Assembly (NCBI RefSeq): GCF_000826655.1
Contig: NZ_JXJO01000010.1
Coordinates: forward strand, 1 to 64,000
Reading direction: 5' to 3'
DNA length: 64,000 nt
Origin: Psychroserpens damuponensis
GTDB lineage: Bacteria; Bacteroidota; Bacteroidia; Flavobacteriales; Flavobacteriaceae
A program made the translations under genes and the position numbers. Below the pieces are notes generated by a model. The model did not search any database. It worked only from the letters and a program-made list of their open reading frames with translations, and was not told the DNA's origin. Shown here in pieces: positions 36,701 through 46,697 of the stretch (position 1 is its first letter; each line of letters starts with the position of its first letter).

Positions 36701-37606
36701 TTACTTATTTATTGTTTTTCCTCCCTCAGGTTTAGAAAAAAAGTTTTTATCAACTGCAGGAGAAAAGCTAAGATCACTCACTTCTATTTTAGTAATATAC
36801 TCACCTAAGCCATCTTTATCTTTGGTTGACCAATATGTTTTAAAGCCTGTTGAAAACGTGATATCATTGACAGTTGTAGTTCCTTGAGAAACCGTAATTT
36901 TCTCTGGAGCATGACCTCCGTTTGGAAAATACTTTGGGTATGATACTATATATTTAAAAGCATCTACTAAATTAGTTTTTGCATTTACATATAGTATGTA
37001 ATAATCATCAGGAGCAGACCCTACACCTGCATCATATGTTGCTTTTATAACTTTTTGTGCTTTACCTTTAAAGTTTTGCTCCGGCAACAATTCTAGATTA
37101 ACACCTTCTCCATCTAAAACAAAAGGCTGTCCAGAGAAATACAGAGGTGTTAGTGCCCAAAAAGCAGTATCATAATCAAAAGAGGTACTGTCTTTAGCTT
37201 TTACCCACGATTCGTTTCCGTCCCAACCATAGATTGAAGATGGATCTTCTATACTATGATGTCTAGCTTTATTACTCCAAGTATCAATAGTTTGATATGA
37301 ATCCCTTATACCTTTGCCATTTACGGGTTGATAGTTAAAACGAAATGAAAAATAACCATTAGAATACCAAGTTTTCAAACCTCCATGAGCTTCCATCGCA
37401 CTCCATAACACTTTCCCAGCCTCTGTAGCGTTTAATCTTTTATTAGCTGCATCTACTCTTTTTTGAATCCATGAGTCTGGGATATCATATTGCGATTTAG
37501 ATGTTTCTTCTACAGTTTTTTCAACGGTTGTTTCACCGGTAGTTTCCTTACAAGCTATAAGACTTAATACTAAAACTAAGCCTAATAGTTTATGTGATAT
37601 TTTCAT
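36701..37606 (-). CDS. DUF6503-family lipoprotein
   Basis: This 301-residue protein has a lipoprotein signal (Cys19 in LSLIACKE), a Thr/Glu-rich linker and one domain (about 45-301). I recall its sequence as that of the DUF6503 family, common in flavobacteria: 'DSWIQKRVDAANKRLNATEA', 'AMEAHGGLKTWYSNG' and 'LTPLYFSGQPFVLDGEGV'. The family is thought to fold like outer-membrane lipoprotein-carrier relatives, but no function is established. It is monocistronic, with a -7 box upstream and a terminator downstream. Confidence 0.8.
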   Translation of the reverse strand: MKISHKLLGLVLVLSLIACKETTGETTVEKTVEETSKSQYDIPDSWIQKRVDAANKRLNATEAGKVLWSAMEAHGGLKTWYSNGYFSFRFNYQPVNGKGIRDSYQTIDTWSNKARHHSIEDPSSIYGWDGNESWVKAKDSTSFDYDTAFWALTPLYFSGQPFVLDGEGVNLELLPEQNFKGKAQKVIKATYDAGVGSAPDDYYILYVNAKTNLVDAFKYIVSYPKYFPNGGHAPEKITVSQGTTTVNDITFSTGFKTYWSTKDKDGLGEYITKIEVSDLSFSPAVDKNFFSKPEGGKTINK

Positions 37607-37661
37607 TATTCTATTTTTTATTGGTTAATAAACTAAAGTCGTAATGATGATCTTGACATTT

Positions 37662-37669
37662 CAAAAATA
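37662..37669 (-). promoter_or_regulatory. Candidate -7 box of the DUF6503 gene
   Basis: The minus strand reads TATTTTTG, 55 bases before the ATG at 37606. No TTG is seen at -33. Confidence 0.35.
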
Positions 37670-37760
37670 ATTAGTTTTATGGAAAACGTGATACTTACGA
37701 CCAATGCATTAATGAGTCTCTAAATGAATGTACATGATAATTCTTAAATGATTAATTCAA

Positions 37761-38684
37761 CTATTTCAAAAAATTAATATTTCGTTGTAATCCAGAAAAT
37801 TTAGTTCTTTTTACTGCTGATTTCTGAAATACTTTACTAAACGTATCTTGAGTAATTTCTTCCCAATCTTTTTTTGTCATATCTAACAATTCAGGATGCG
37901 GATTAAACAAGGGTTCGCTATGTGCTTTAGAAAACCGGTTCCAAGGGCACACATCCTGGCAAATATCGCAGCCAAACATCCAATCATTGAATTTTCCTTT
38001 TACTTCGGAAGGAATATTGTCTTTAAGTTCTATCGTGAAATATGAAATACATTTACTACCATCAACAACATAAGGCTCAGTAATTGCTTCTGTAGGGCAC
38101 GCGTCTATACAAGCTGTACATGTACCGCAATGATCTGAAACTATATGGTCATATTCTAGTTCTAGATCGATAATAAGCTCTGCAATAAAATAGAATGATC
38201 CAACTTTTTGAGTCAATAAGTTAGAGTGTTTGCCAATCCATCCTAAACCAGATTTGGCTGCCCAAGCTTTGTCTAAAACTGGAGCAGAATCTACAAATGC
38301 TCGTCCGTTAACGTCTCCTATTTCCGTTTGGATTGTATGTAACAATTCTTTCAGTTTATCTTTGATGACAAAGTGATAATCGGTACCGTAAGCGTATTTT
38401 GAGAGTTGATAACTTTCTGGGTTTTGAATTTCCGAAGGAAAATAATTTAAGAGTAATGAGATCACACTTTTTGATCCTTCAACGAGTTTTGTGGGATCGA
38501 GGCGTTTGTCAAAATGGTTTTCCATATAACGCATTTCGCCATGTGCGTTGTTTTTTAACCACTTTTCTAATCGAGGTGCTTCTTCTTCTAGAAATCCTGA
38601 TGGACTTATACCACAAGATAAAAACCCGAGGCGTTGGGCCTCATCTTTTATTAATTGACTGTATTTAGATTTGTTATTAATCAC
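37761..38684 (-). CDS. queG: Epoxyqueuosine reductase QueG
   Basis: QueG reduces epoxyqueuosine to queuosine in the wobble base of GUN tRNAs, using cobalamin and two [4Fe-4S] clusters. The 307-residue protein has the expected N-terminal cobalamin-binding domain and two cluster motifs, [12 protein letters not shown] and CDICQDVCP. Motifs such as '[10 protein letters not shown]' and 'FYFIAELI' are family-typical. It lacks the C-terminal HEAT-like extension found in longer QueG proteins. The start is GTG at 38684, immediately after the P450 stop codon (TAAGTG), so translation may be coupled. Confidence 0.95.
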   Translation of the reverse strand: MINNKSKYSQLIKDEAQRLGFLSCGISPSGFLEEEAPRLEKWLKNNAHGEMRYMENHFDKRLDPTKLVEGSKSVISLLLNYFPSEIQNPESYQLSKYAYGTDYHFVIKDKLKELLHTIQTEIGDVNGRAFVDSAPVLDKAWAAKSGLGWIGKHSNLLTQKVGSFYFIAELIIDLELEYDHIVSDHCGTCTACIDACPTEAITEPYVVDGSKCISYFTIELKDNIPSEVKGKFNDWMFGCDICQDVCPWNRFSKAHSEPLFNPHPELLDMTKKDWEEITQDTFSKVFQKSAVKRTKFSGLQRNINFLK

Positions 38685-40016
38685 TTATCTAGGTTCAAAT
38701 CTTAGAAATGCATTTTCAGGCTTTAAAGTAATTAATGGTGTAATTTCAATGTTTTCAAATTCTGCATATATTTTATACTTAGATACTATTTCTCTTATGG
38801 CGATAATCATTTCAAACATCGCAAAATTGTTACCAATACATTTTCTAGGTCCTGCACCAAAAGGGAAATATTGTGATGAAAATTTACGTGAACCCTCTTC
38901 AAAACGTTCTGGTTTAAACTCGTTTGGTTGTTCCCAAAGTTTTGGATGACGATGCATCTCATATACCGAAAACAATAAATTAGAGCCAGGTTCAAAATTC
39001 ATATCATCAAAATGATCTTCGGCAATATTAACGCGATCTATAAAATAGGCTGGAGGATATAAACGCATGGACTCTTCAATAACTTGCTGACAAATTTTTG
39101 ATGCCAAAACACGTTGCATTAAATCATTGGTTTCTTGATTTACTTCAGAAATTTCAGCATAAATCTTTTCTTGCCATTCTGGATGTTTTGCTAATAACTG
39201 AAACGTGAATGTCAATGCATTTGATGTGGTCTCATGACCTGCAGTAAAAATAATTAGAATTTCATCTATGAGTTGTTCTTCACTCATACCCAAACCGTCA
39301 TCATATTTGGTTTCTATCAACATATCTAATAAATCATCATAACGTTTACCAGATGATTTTCGTTCGTCAACGATACCTTTCAAAATTATTCTAGCCTCTT
39401 TTGAAAGATCCAAATGTTTTTTAATTGTACCACTTGCTTTGAACCACCAACCTAGATAAGGTTGACGTAATTCTTTAACCAACATACGTTGATTTGCTTC
39501 GGTTACGTATTGCAAACGTTCCATATCTCTAGATCGTGCAGCTTTTGTAAATAATGATTTTACAACGGTTTGAAAGGCTAAATCATTGAGCGTAGGGAAT
39601 ATATCTACAACTGTATTCACCTCAATATTTTCATACTCTGAAACGATGGTTTCTTGCATGCCACTTAATAAATTCTCCAACTGCTTTTTATGAAAAGCAG
39701 GCTGCATCATTTTACGTTGTTTTTTCCATTTGTCTCCTTCGGAAGTTAACAAGCCTTCACCTACATATTTAACTAAGTCTTCCGTTTGGATTTTAGATTT
39801 TACATAGTTTTTTTGATTCTTCTGAAGTACATACACTGCTAAAGCTGCATTTCTACAAAAAATAACGCTGTTATTGAACCCTATTTTTAATCTAAAAACA
39901 TCTCCTTGTTCTGTGAAATTTTTATGGTGAAAAGGAAGTGGGTTTTTAAGAATTTCTAACGAATGCTTAATGAATTTATGTAAAGAAATAGTAGGTATTT
40001 GTTTTTTTGAATTCAT
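38685..40016 (-). CDS. Cytochrome P450
   Basis: This 443-residue soluble P450 monooxygenase has the heme-binding loop FGAGPRKCIG with Cys393, the oxygen-binding I-helix motif AGHETTSNA and the K-helix E-x-x-R in 'EESMRLYPPAY'. The sequence resembles the CYP102-heme-domain-like group acting on fatty acids or terpenoids; the substrate is not evident. There is no fused reductase, so a separate ferredoxin system is needed. The gene is directly followed by queG on the same transcript, with no metabolic link known to me. Confidence 0.93.
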   Translation of the reverse strand: MNSKKQIPTISLHKFIKHSLEILKNPLPFHHKNFTEQGDVFRLKIGFNNSVIFCRNAALAVYVLQKNQKNYVKSKIQTEDLVKYVGEGLLTSEGDKWKKQRKMMQPAFHKKQLENLLSGMQETIVSEYENIEVNTVVDIFPTLNDLAFQTVVKSLFTKAARSRDMERLQYVTEANQRMLVKELRQPYLGWWFKASGTIKKHLDLSKEARIILKGIVDERKSSGKRYDDLLDMLIETKYDDGLGMSEEQLIDEILIIFTAGHETTSNALTFTFQLLAKHPEWQEKIYAEISEVNQETNDLMQRVLASKICQQVIEESMRLYPPAYFIDRVNIAEDHFDDMNFEPGSNLLFSVYEMHRHPKLWEQPNEFKPERFEEGSRKFSSQYFPFGAGPRKCIGNNFAMFEMIIAIREIVSKYKIYAEFENIEITPLITLKPENAFLRFEPR

Positions 40017-40143
40017 GAAGCGTGTCCTATTACGTTTTTATTTTATGGTCATTTTGATGAAAAATAGATTAAGCATCAAGAATTCTCATCTCATTTGTGT
40101 ACCTCTTAATCCTACTTTGGGTGATTGATATAGTGCGTACTAT

Positions 40144-41166
40144 TTAAAACAATCCACCTTGAGTTGGTCCTTTTATTTTACCAAGATGCTTATAAGCTTG
40201 TTCTGTAACTTCACGACCTCGAGGTGTACGCATTAAAAATCCCTGCTGAATTAGAAAGGGCTCGTAAACTTCTTCAATAGTTTCTGCACTTTCACTTACT
40301 GCTGTAGCAATGGTTGTTATACCAACAGGACCTCCTTTAAATTTTTCAATGATGGTTGCAAGGATTTTATTATCCATTTCATCCAAACCATGTGCATCTA
40401 CATGGAGGGCTTCTAAAGCGAACTTTGCAATTTTAATATCTATACTACCATTACCTTTTATTTGAGCAAAATCTCGTACTCTACGTAATAAGGCATTTGC
40501 TATTCTTGGTGTACCACGGCTTCGTCCTGCAATTTCAACCGCAGCTTCCATAGAAATTGGAACGCCCAAAATAGATGCACTACGTTGTAAAATTGTAGTT
40601 AACAACTCGGTATTATAATATTGTAATCTACTTTGTATTCCAAAACGTGCTCGCATTGGAGACGTTAATAACCCTGAACGCGTTGTTGCACCAACTAAAG
40701 TAAAGGGGTTTAAATTGATTTGAACCGTTCTTGCATTTGGTCCAGACTCAATCATAATATCGATTTTGTAATCTTCCATAGCAGAATATAAATACTCTTC
40801 TACAATAGGACTTAATCTATGTATTTCGTCAATGAATAAGACATCTCTTTCATCAAGATTGGTTAGCAAACCAGCTAAATCACCTGGCTTGTCTAATACT
40901 GGACCAGAAGTCACTTTGATACCAACATTAAGCTCACTTGCCAAAATGTGAGCAAGTGTTGTTTTCCCTAATCCTGGAGGACCATGAAATAAGGTATGAT
41001 CTAGGGCTTCTCCTCTCCCATTAGCTGCCTGAACAAAAATTTGAAGATTCTCCAACACTTGATCTTGACCTGTAAAATCATCAAAGGATAAGGGTCTTAA
41101 CTTTTTTTCAACATCCAGTTCTTCTGGAGTGAAATTTTCATCTGTTGGGTCTAGATTTTCGTTCAT
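40144..41166 (-). CDS. ruvB: Holliday junction branch migration helicase RuvB
   Basis: RuvB is the hexameric AAA+ motor of the RuvABC resolvase. The 340-residue length is standard. It has Walker A GPPGLGKT (62-69), Walker B 'VLFIDEIH' (DEIH 113-116), sensor '[18 protein letters not shown]' and the C-terminal winged helix. The opening '[19 protein letters not shown]' is family-typical. It is monocistronic or shares a transcript with the small lipoprotein gene 77 bases upstream. Confidence 0.97.
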   Translation of the reverse strand: MNENLDPTDENFTPEELDVEKKLRPLSFDDFTGQDQVLENLQIFVQAANGRGEALDHTLFHGPPGLGKTTLAHILASELNVGIKVTSGPVLDKPGDLAGLLTNLDERDVLFIDEIHRLSPIVEEYLYSAMEDYKIDIMIESGPNARTVQINLNPFTLVGATTRSGLLTSPMRARFGIQSRLQYYNTELLTTILQRSASILGVPISMEAAVEIAGRSRGTPRIANALLRRVRDFAQIKGNGSIDIKIAKFALEALHVDAHGLDEMDNKILATIIEKFKGGPVGITTIATAVSESAETIEEVYEPFLIQQGFLMRTPRGREVTEQAYKHLGKIKGPTQGGLF

Positions 41167-41167
41167 G

Positions 41168-41186
41168 GCATTACCTGCGCAGGCAG
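41168..41186. repeat. Short GC-rich palindrome before ruvB
   Basis: ATTACCTGCGCAGGCAGAT contains the palindrome CCTGCGCAGG just upstream of the ruvB ATG. It is GC-rich against an AT-rich background and resembles the REP-like palindromes (CCTGC...GCAGG) I recall in flavobacterial genomes. Its closeness to the ruvB start could affect translation. Confidence 0.35.
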
Positions 41187-41243
41187 ATATCTTTTATTAA
41201 TTATATTCTGAAATTTGCTGTATCCAAAGTTAATGATTAGAAA

Positions 41244-41693
41244 TTACATCATGCTCATTTTTTTAATCAAACCATCTTCTTGGACTATAAATGAAATTCC
41301 TTTTGAACCAACCCATGTTTGTAGCATTTTGTCTTTATCTTTTGCTGAAAATTCAGCATCTTCAGAAGGAACAATTGGTATTATATAGTTATCTGATAAT
41401 TTCAAATATCTATTTGTTAATTTCATATAACGTTCATTTTTATAATAATCATCACATGTGTTGAAATGTACAGTAAATCTCTCTTTAAAACCATTAATTT
41501 CTACAAACTGTTTCGTTAAATTATATTTATCATTATTTGAGTTTTTTTGAGCAGCCTCAAAATAGTTAATGATATAAGTTGAGTATTTTTCTTCTAATTC
41601 ATAAATAATCCGACGCTCTTCTTGATTGCTCTTTTCAGAATTACAAGAGAAAACAATCAATAGAAATAATATAAAGAATTTATATTTCAGCAT
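41244..41693 (-). CDS. Small lipoprotein of unknown function
   Basis: This 149-residue protein has a lipoprotein signal with the lipobox Cys at residue 17 (IVFSCNSE). A charged helical domain follows ('EEKYSTYIINYFEAAQKNSN'), then a C-terminal beta-rich part. I do not recognise a family. The ATG at 41693 is preferred to TTG at 41699, because that TTG is the 3' part of a -7 box (TATATTTG). The gene lies between the terminator of the respiratory operon and ruvB. Confidence 0.7.
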   Translation of the reverse strand: MLKYKFFILFLLIVFSCNSEKSNQEERRIIYELEEKYSTYIINYFEAAQKNSNNDKYNLTKQFVEINGFKERFTVHFNTCDDYYKNERYMKLTNRYLKLSDNYIIPIVPSEDAEFSAKDKDKMLQTWVGSKGISFIVQEDGLIKKMSMM

Positions 41694-41696
41694 AAT

Positions 41697-41704
41697 CAAA
41701 TATA
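41697..41704 (-). promoter_or_regulatory. Candidate -7 box abutting the lipoprotein start
   Basis: The minus strand reads TATATTTG, then ATT, then the ATG at 41693. As with the gene at 16442, the box nearly touches the start codon and follows a terminator directly, which predicts a leaderless transcript. Confidence 0.4.
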
Positions 41705-41706
41705 AC

Positions 41707-41745
41707 TAAAAAGACCTTTAGAATGATTGCTCAATCTAAAGGTCT
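41707..41745 (-). terminator. Terminator of the respiratory operon
   Basis: AGACCTTTAGA (41712-41722) pairs perfectly with TCTAAAGGTCT (41735-41745) around a 12-base loop. Five T follow on the minus strand. It lies 39 bases past the cytochrome oxidase subunit I stop. Confidence 0.85.
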
Positions 41746-41763
41746 CTGAATATTTATTATGGA

Positions 41764-41780
41764 TACCCGTTTTCACGGGA
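41764..41780. repeat. REP-like palindrome after cytochrome oxidase subunit I
   Basis: TACCCGTTTTCACGGGA contains the short inverted repeat CCCGT/ACGGG. Similar 'attcccgttttcacgggaat' elements are scattered in flavobacterial genomes as I recall. It sits between the subunit I stop codon and the main terminator. Confidence 0.35.
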
Positions 41781-41783
41781 ATT

Positions 41784-43577
41784 TTAGTGCTGTAACTCTT
41801 CTTCACCGTCCTTTAATGGAACGTTTTGAGGTACAAAGTCTACATCGTGACCAGGTTTACTGTAATCGTACGACCAACGGTACACGTGAGGTATATCACC
41901 TTCCCAGTTACCGTGAATATGTTCTACTGGAGTAGTCCATTCTAACGTTGTAGATCTCCAAGGGTTTTGAACTGTACGTTTTCCGAAGAAAATTGAATAG
42001 AAGAAATTCCATAAATATACCAACTGAAATGCTCCTCCAATAATAGCAAATATAGTAATCACTACATTAGCATTGGCTAAATCATCAAATAATGGGAAAT
42101 TAGAATTTGTATAGTAACGTCTTGGTAAACCTGCCATTCCAATAAAGTGCATTGGGAAGAAAACTCCGTAAGCACATATAGCAGTTACCCAAAAATGAAT
42201 ATACCCTAAGTTTTTGTTTAGCATACGACCAAACATTTTTGGGAACCAATGATAGATTCCTGCAAACATACCATAGAGTGCTGAGATACCCATTACCAAG
42301 TGGAAATGCGCAATTACAAAATAAGTATCGTGTACGTTAATATCTAAGGCACTATCTCCTAAAATGATACCTGTTAAACCACCTGTAATAAAGGTTGAAA
42401 CAAAACCAATAGAAAATAACATGGCCGGATTCATTTGTATATTACCTTTCCATATGGTGGTTATCCAGTTAAAAGCTTTTACTGCGGAAGGTATTGCAAT
42501 TAATAATGTTGTAAATGTGAACACAGAACCTAAGAATGGATTCATGCCTGAAATAAACATATGGTGACCCCAAACGATAGTTGAAAGGAATGCAATTGCA
42601 AGAATTGACATAATCATGGCTCTATAACCAAAAATAGGTTTACGCGAGCTGGTTGCCATAATCTCTGAAACTAATCCCATGGCTGGTAAGATTACGATAT
42701 AAACTTCAGGATGCCCTAAGAACCAAAATAGATGTTCAAATAAAACTGGAGAACCTCCTTGATAGTGTAATACTTCACCCTGTATAAATATATCTGATAA
42801 GAAGAAAGATGTACCAAAACTTCTATCCATTATAAGTAATAATGCTGCTGATAATAATACTGGAAATGATACGATACCAATGATAGCCGTTACAAAAAAC
42901 GCCCAAATTGTTAAAGGTAATCTCGTCATAGACATCCCTTTAGTACGTAGGTTTATAACAGTTACCACATAGTTTAAAGATCCCAATAAAGAAGAAGCAA
43001 TAAATATAGCCATAGAAACTAACCACAATGTCATACCCATTCCTGATCCACCAGATGCCATTGGCAATGCACTTAACGGTGGATAGATTGTCCAACCTGC
43101 TGCTGCTGGTCCTGCTTCAACAAATAATGAAATAATCATGATTACGCTTGACAAGAAGAATAACCAATATGACACCATGTTTAAGAAGCCTGAAGCCATA
43201 TCTCGCGCTCCAATTTGTAATGGAATTAACAAGTTACTAAATGTACCACTCAGACCAGCTGTTAATACAAAGAATACCATAATAGTACCATGAATGGTTA
43301 CTAATGCTAAATAAATATCTGCATCCATAACACCTCCTGGAGCCCATTTACCTAACAATGCCTCAAAAAGGACATTTGGTTCTTCTGGCCATGCAATTTG
43401 CATACGGAACATTATTGACATTAAAACACCAATAACTCCCATAATTGTACCCGTAATAAGGTACTGCTTTGCAATCATTTTATGATCTTGACTAAATATA
43501 TATTTAGTTACAAAAGTCTCTTTATGATGATGTCCGTGATCGTCGTCGTGTGCGTGAGTATCTGCGTGTGCTGACAT
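41784..43577 (-). CDS. Cytochrome c oxidase subunit I
   Basis: This 597-residue catalytic subunit reduces O2 to water and pumps protons. It has the low-spin heme and CuB/heme a3 histidines in 'VTIHGTIMVFF', 'WFLGHPEVYIVILPA', 'WGHHMFISGM' and 'FVIAHFHLVMG'. The His-Pro-Glu-Val-Tyr motif gives the cross-linked tyrosine of A-type oxidases. The N-terminus is His/Asp-rich (13 of the first 24), likely metal-interacting. It is the last gene of the eight-gene respiratory operon. Confidence 0.97.
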   Translation of the reverse strand: MSAHADTHAHDDDHGHHHKETFVTKYIFSQDHKMIAKQYLITGTIMGVIGVLMSIMFRMQIAWPEEPNVLFEALLGKWAPGGVMDADIYLALVTIHGTIMVFFVLTAGLSGTFSNLLIPLQIGARDMASGFLNMVSYWLFFLSSVIMIISLFVEAGPAAAGWTIYPPLSALPMASGGSGMGMTLWLVSMAIFIASSLLGSLNYVVTVINLRTKGMSMTRLPLTIWAFFVTAIIGIVSFPVLLSAALLLIMDRSFGTSFFLSDIFIQGEVLHYQGGSPVLFEHLFWFLGHPEVYIVILPAMGLVSEIMATSSRKPIFGYRAMIMSILAIAFLSTIVWGHHMFISGMNPFLGSVFTFTTLLIAIPSAVKAFNWITTIWKGNIQMNPAMLFSIGFVSTFITGGLTGIILGDSALDINVHDTYFVIAHFHLVMGISALYGMFAGIYHWFPKMFGRMLNKNLGYIHFWVTAICAYGVFFPMHFIGMAGLPRRYYTNSNFPLFDDLANANVVITIFAIIGGAFQLVYLWNFFYSIFFGKRTVQNPWRSTTLEWTTPVEHIHGNWEGDIPHVYRWSYDYSKPGHDVDFVPQNVPLKDGEEELQH

Positions 43578-43601
43578 AATCTATTTTCTTTTTTTATCTT
43601 T

Positions 43602-44663
43602 TTATTTTGTTAAAGAATCTTTGAATAATTTTTGCTCTTTCATCCAAGCATCATATTCTTCTTGAGTTTCTACTATAATTTTCATTTGCATGTTGTAATG
43701 TGATTTGCCACAAATCTTATTACATAATAATAAGTAGTCAAACTCATACATTAACTCTTGGCCTCTAGCCTCTACCTGCTCTTTATTTTCAAGTCTAAGC
43801 GCATTAATATTAGCTACTTTTTCTTGAATATCAGGATTTTGACGCATATCTTTAGTTGTTACTGTTGGAGTAAATCCAAACTGAGTAATCATACCAGGAA
43901 CACAGTTCATTTGTGCTCTAAAGTGAGGCATATATGCTGAGTGTAAAACATCTTGCGAACGCATTTTAAACAATACTGGAACACCTACTGGCAAATGTAG
44001 CTCAGTAGTAATGACATCATCTTGAGCATTAGGATCTGCTTCGTCTAATCCTAAGATATTAGCACGATCAATATCAATTAATCTCACATTTGCTAAACCT
44101 AAAGTATTATCAGCTCCACCATAGCGAGCTTTCCAACTAAATTGTTGTGCATATAACTCAACAATTAGAGGATCTTCAGATTCATCTACATTCATAATTG
44201 CAGTCCAGGTGAATAATCCGTAGATAATTAAACCAGCCAATACAATTACAGGAACGAAGGTCCAAATTGCTTCAAGTGTATTATTATCTGCATAAAACAG
44301 AGCTTGCTTACCTTTTTCTCCTTTATACTTAAAAGCAAAATAATGTAATAAAAATTGAGTTATAGTTTGAACAATAAAAATGACAATCATTGATATAATC
44401 ATTAGATTATCAATATCTGGGCCATGCTCTGAAGCAGAATTAGACATTAATGGTAAATCACCTAAATACCAAAAACTAATGATTGTTATAGCATAGATGA
44501 AGACCAAAAATCCCATCATTAAATATGCATTAATTGTGTTGTCTTTATCTGTAGCTACAGGGCTATTAGAAGAGCCTACTTGAGCTAGGTCAAATATTTT
44601 GACCATTTGCCAAATTGCAACAGCTATGAAAAGTACTATGATAAGGGTTAAAAAAGCAGTCAT
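43602..44663 (-). CDS. Cytochrome c oxidase subunit II
   Basis: This 353-residue subunit accepts electrons from cytochrome c via CuA. It has an extra N-terminal helix (about 3-23), two more helices (about 45-67, 88-108, 134-156 region) and the periplasmic cupredoxin domain. CuA ligands are visible in 'CNKICGKSHYNM' (both Cys, His and Met) and in 'LHSAYMPHFR'. No C-terminal cytochrome c domain is present, so it is subunit II of an aa3/caa3-like oxidase receiving electrons from a separate cytochrome or directly from the ActA-F complex. Confidence 0.95.
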   Translation of the reverse strand: MTAFLTLIIVLFIAVAIWQMVKIFDLAQVGSSNSPVATDKDNTINAYLMMGFLVFIYAITIISFWYLGDLPLMSNSASEHGPDIDNLMIISMIVIFIVQTITQFLLHYFAFKYKGEKGKQALFYADNNTLEAIWTFVPVIVLAGLIIYGLFTWTAIMNVDESEDPLIVELYAQQFSWKARYGGADNTLGLANVRLIDIDRANILGLDEADPNAQDDVITTELHLPVGVPVLFKMRSQDVLHSAYMPHFRAQMNCVPGMITQFGFTPTVTTKDMRQNPDIQEKVANINALRLENKEQVEARGQELMYEFDYLLLCNKICGKSHYNMQMKIIVETQEEYDAWMKEQKLFKDSLTK

Positions 44664-44690
44664 TGTCGTTTCTGTTCTTTATATAATTTA

Positions 44691-46082
44691 TTAATAATGG
44701 AAATGTTCACTTTCTTTAATGAAAGGATTACGTTTAGGCTCTAAAGGCTGTTTTGTTAATGCAGTAAAGACTATAAAAATGAATAACCCAGCAAAAAGAA
44801 GTATTGAACTAATTTCTGGAATTCCAATAGACCATTGATCTCCAACTGTAGCTGGCATAATCATATTGAATATATCAATATAGTGACCACCTAAGATTAT
44901 GATACCTGCCATGATTACAAACCAATTAACACGCTTGAAATCACTATTCATTAACACTAATAATGGGAACACAAAGTTCATCACGACCATTCCTAAAAAT
45001 GGCAATTGATAATCTTGAAAACGAGTAACAAAGTAAGTTACTTCTTCTGGAATATTAGAATACCAGATCAACATGAATTGTGAGAACCATAAATACGTCC
45101 AGAAAATACTGAAACCAAACATGAATTTTGCCAAATCATGAATGTGACTATCATTTACTTTAGGCAAATATCCTTTTGATTTTAGATATATAGTAACCAT
45201 TGAAATTACCGTAATACCGCAAACCATCATACCTGCTAAGACATACCAAGCAAATAATGTAGAAAACCAGTGTGGATCAACACTCATAATCCAATCCCAT
45301 GACATAATAGATTCAGTGTATAAGAAGAACACTAAAAATGCTGCTGAGATACGAAACGTTTTTATAAAGTTTTTATTATCGTCTGCTTCATCTTGAGCAA
45401 TTGAAAATTTACGTGCAAAATGTCTATATAACCACCATCCAGCGATGAATACAAAACCTCTAACGCCGAACCAGAAGATATCTAACCAACCTGATTTACC
45501 TTGTATTAATTTATCATGAGCCACAACATCTGGATCCATCCAAATAAATAAGTTGTAGTGTCCAATTATTCCAGATGCTAAAGCAATTGATAATACAATA
45601 ACAGCACCAGGCAACATATAAGCCGTTATACCTTCCATAACTCTTAAGAGCAATGGCGACCATCCTGCTTGTGAAGCATATTGCACAGCATAAAAAGCTA
45701 ATACTCCTAGTGAAATCATAAAGAAGAAAAATGCAGCAACATATAATGCTGACCACGGTCTATTGTGCATAGCGTGCATCACGTGATTCACATGTTTTGT
45801 ATGTTCATCAACTTCGGCTTGTGGTCCATGTTCTCCATGAATTTTAGCACCAGCTTGAGCAGCTTCAGAATGAGTGTCTTCTGTTGCATGAGAATCACTC
45901 ACTTTAGTGTCATGATGCGTTGCAGTTTCACCATGAGCATCACCATGAGATTCACTCGCTAACATCATTTCTACTGCAGCAAAATCTTTATGAGATGTGA
46001 AAAAACCATAAGCAACACCAATGGCTCCTATAATAATTAGGCCAATTGCAACTGATTTTAATTTACTTGAAAATGTATACAT
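44691..46082 (-). CDS. Alternative complex III membrane subunit ActF
   Basis: ActF is one of two NrfD-like quinol-binding membrane subunits of alternative complex III (quinol:cytochrome c oxidoreductase). The 463-residue protein has about ten helices. Its long soluble N-terminal part (about 35-105) is strikingly His-rich (SHGDAHGETATHHD and more), as I have seen in other Bacteroidota versions. Motifs include 'SVDPHWFSTLFAWYVLAGM'. It lies between ActE and cytochrome oxidase subunit II. Confidence 0.9.
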   Translation of the reverse strand: MYTFSSKLKSVAIGLIIIGAIGVAYGFFTSHKDFAAVEMMLASESHGDAHGETATHHDTKVSDSHATEDTHSEAAQAGAKIHGEHGPQAEVDEHTKHVNHVMHAMHNRPWSALYVAAFFFFMISLGVLAFYAVQYASQAGWSPLLLRVMEGITAYMLPGAVIVLSIALASGIIGHYNLFIWMDPDVVAHDKLIQGKSGWLDIFWFGVRGFVFIAGWWLYRHFARKFSIAQDEADDNKNFIKTFRISAAFLVFFLYTESIMSWDWIMSVDPHWFSTLFAWYVLAGMMVCGITVISMVTIYLKSKGYLPKVNDSHIHDLAKFMFGFSIFWTYLWFSQFMLIWYSNIPEEVTYFVTRFQDYQLPFLGMVVMNFVFPLLVLMNSDFKRVNWFVIMAGIIILGGHYIDIFNMIMPATVGDQWSIGIPEISSILLFAGLFIFIVFTALTKQPLEPKRNPFIKESEHFHY

Positions 46083-46106
46083 ATCTATATATAATCTTTA
46101 TCTATC

Positions 46107-46697
46107 TTATTTTTCTAAGTCTGACTTCAATTCCATAACGTAATCAACAACTTGCCAACGCTCTTCTTCATTAAGTTGATTTGCGTAAGATCCCATTGCA
46201 TTCTTTCCGTAGTAAATTGTATGATAAATACTTCCTGGTGTTATAGCTCTTCCTGCATCATCATAACTAGGCACACCCAATATTTTCTCTCTTTTCACTA
46301 GATTTCCTTGACCATCACCTTTTTTACCGTGACAAATTCCGCAGTAAATATCATATAATTGTCCTGCCCTCAATCTATCATATTGAATAGAATCTAATGG
46401 GCTTTTTAAAGCTGTTTTAGCCAATAAATAACCATCATTAGTATTTTCAATTTCAAAAGGCATATGACCACCTCGAGCTATAGAACCTTCAGCTGGTAAA
46501 AGAGCTTCCATATTATTACTTAATATATGTTCTCCATCAACCATTACATCTGCTTCCTGATAAGCTTCATAACTTATAGGTTCATACATGTTTGGCATAA
46601 ATTGGTAGTTTGGTCTTGTATTCTTTTGACAAGAAACAACACTAGCAAACACCATAAACACTACTACTATTTTAAAAACACTTTTCATCTCTATCAA
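46107..46697 (-). CDS. Alternative complex III monoheme cytochrome ActE
   Basis: This 196-residue lipoprotein cytochrome c has a signal with lipobox Cys (VVSCQ). One heme is bound at CGICH in 'YDIYCGICHGKKGDGQG', with a distal Met in 'KNAMGSYANQL'. ActE passes electrons towards the oxidase. It starts at the base before the stop of ActD, so the two are translationally coupled. The ATG at 46697 begins MIEMKSVFK; the internal Met4 is possible. Confidence 0.92.
   Translation of the reverse strand: MIEMKSVFKIVVVFMVFASVVSCQKNTRPNYQFMPNMYEPISYEAYQEADVMVDGEHILSNNMEALLPAEGSIARGGHMPFEIENTNDGYLLAKTALKSPLDSIQYDRLRAGQLYDIYCGICHGKKGDGQGNLVKREKILGVPSYDDAGRAITPGSIYHTIYYGKNAMGSYANQLNEEERWQVVDYVMELKSDLEK

Noticed and set aside
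45765-45962. His-rich segment in ActF, and the one at the start of cytochrome oxidase I, as a novel metal site
   Set aside because: Such His-rich soluble segments are frequent in these proteins in Bacteroidota; low information beyond that.
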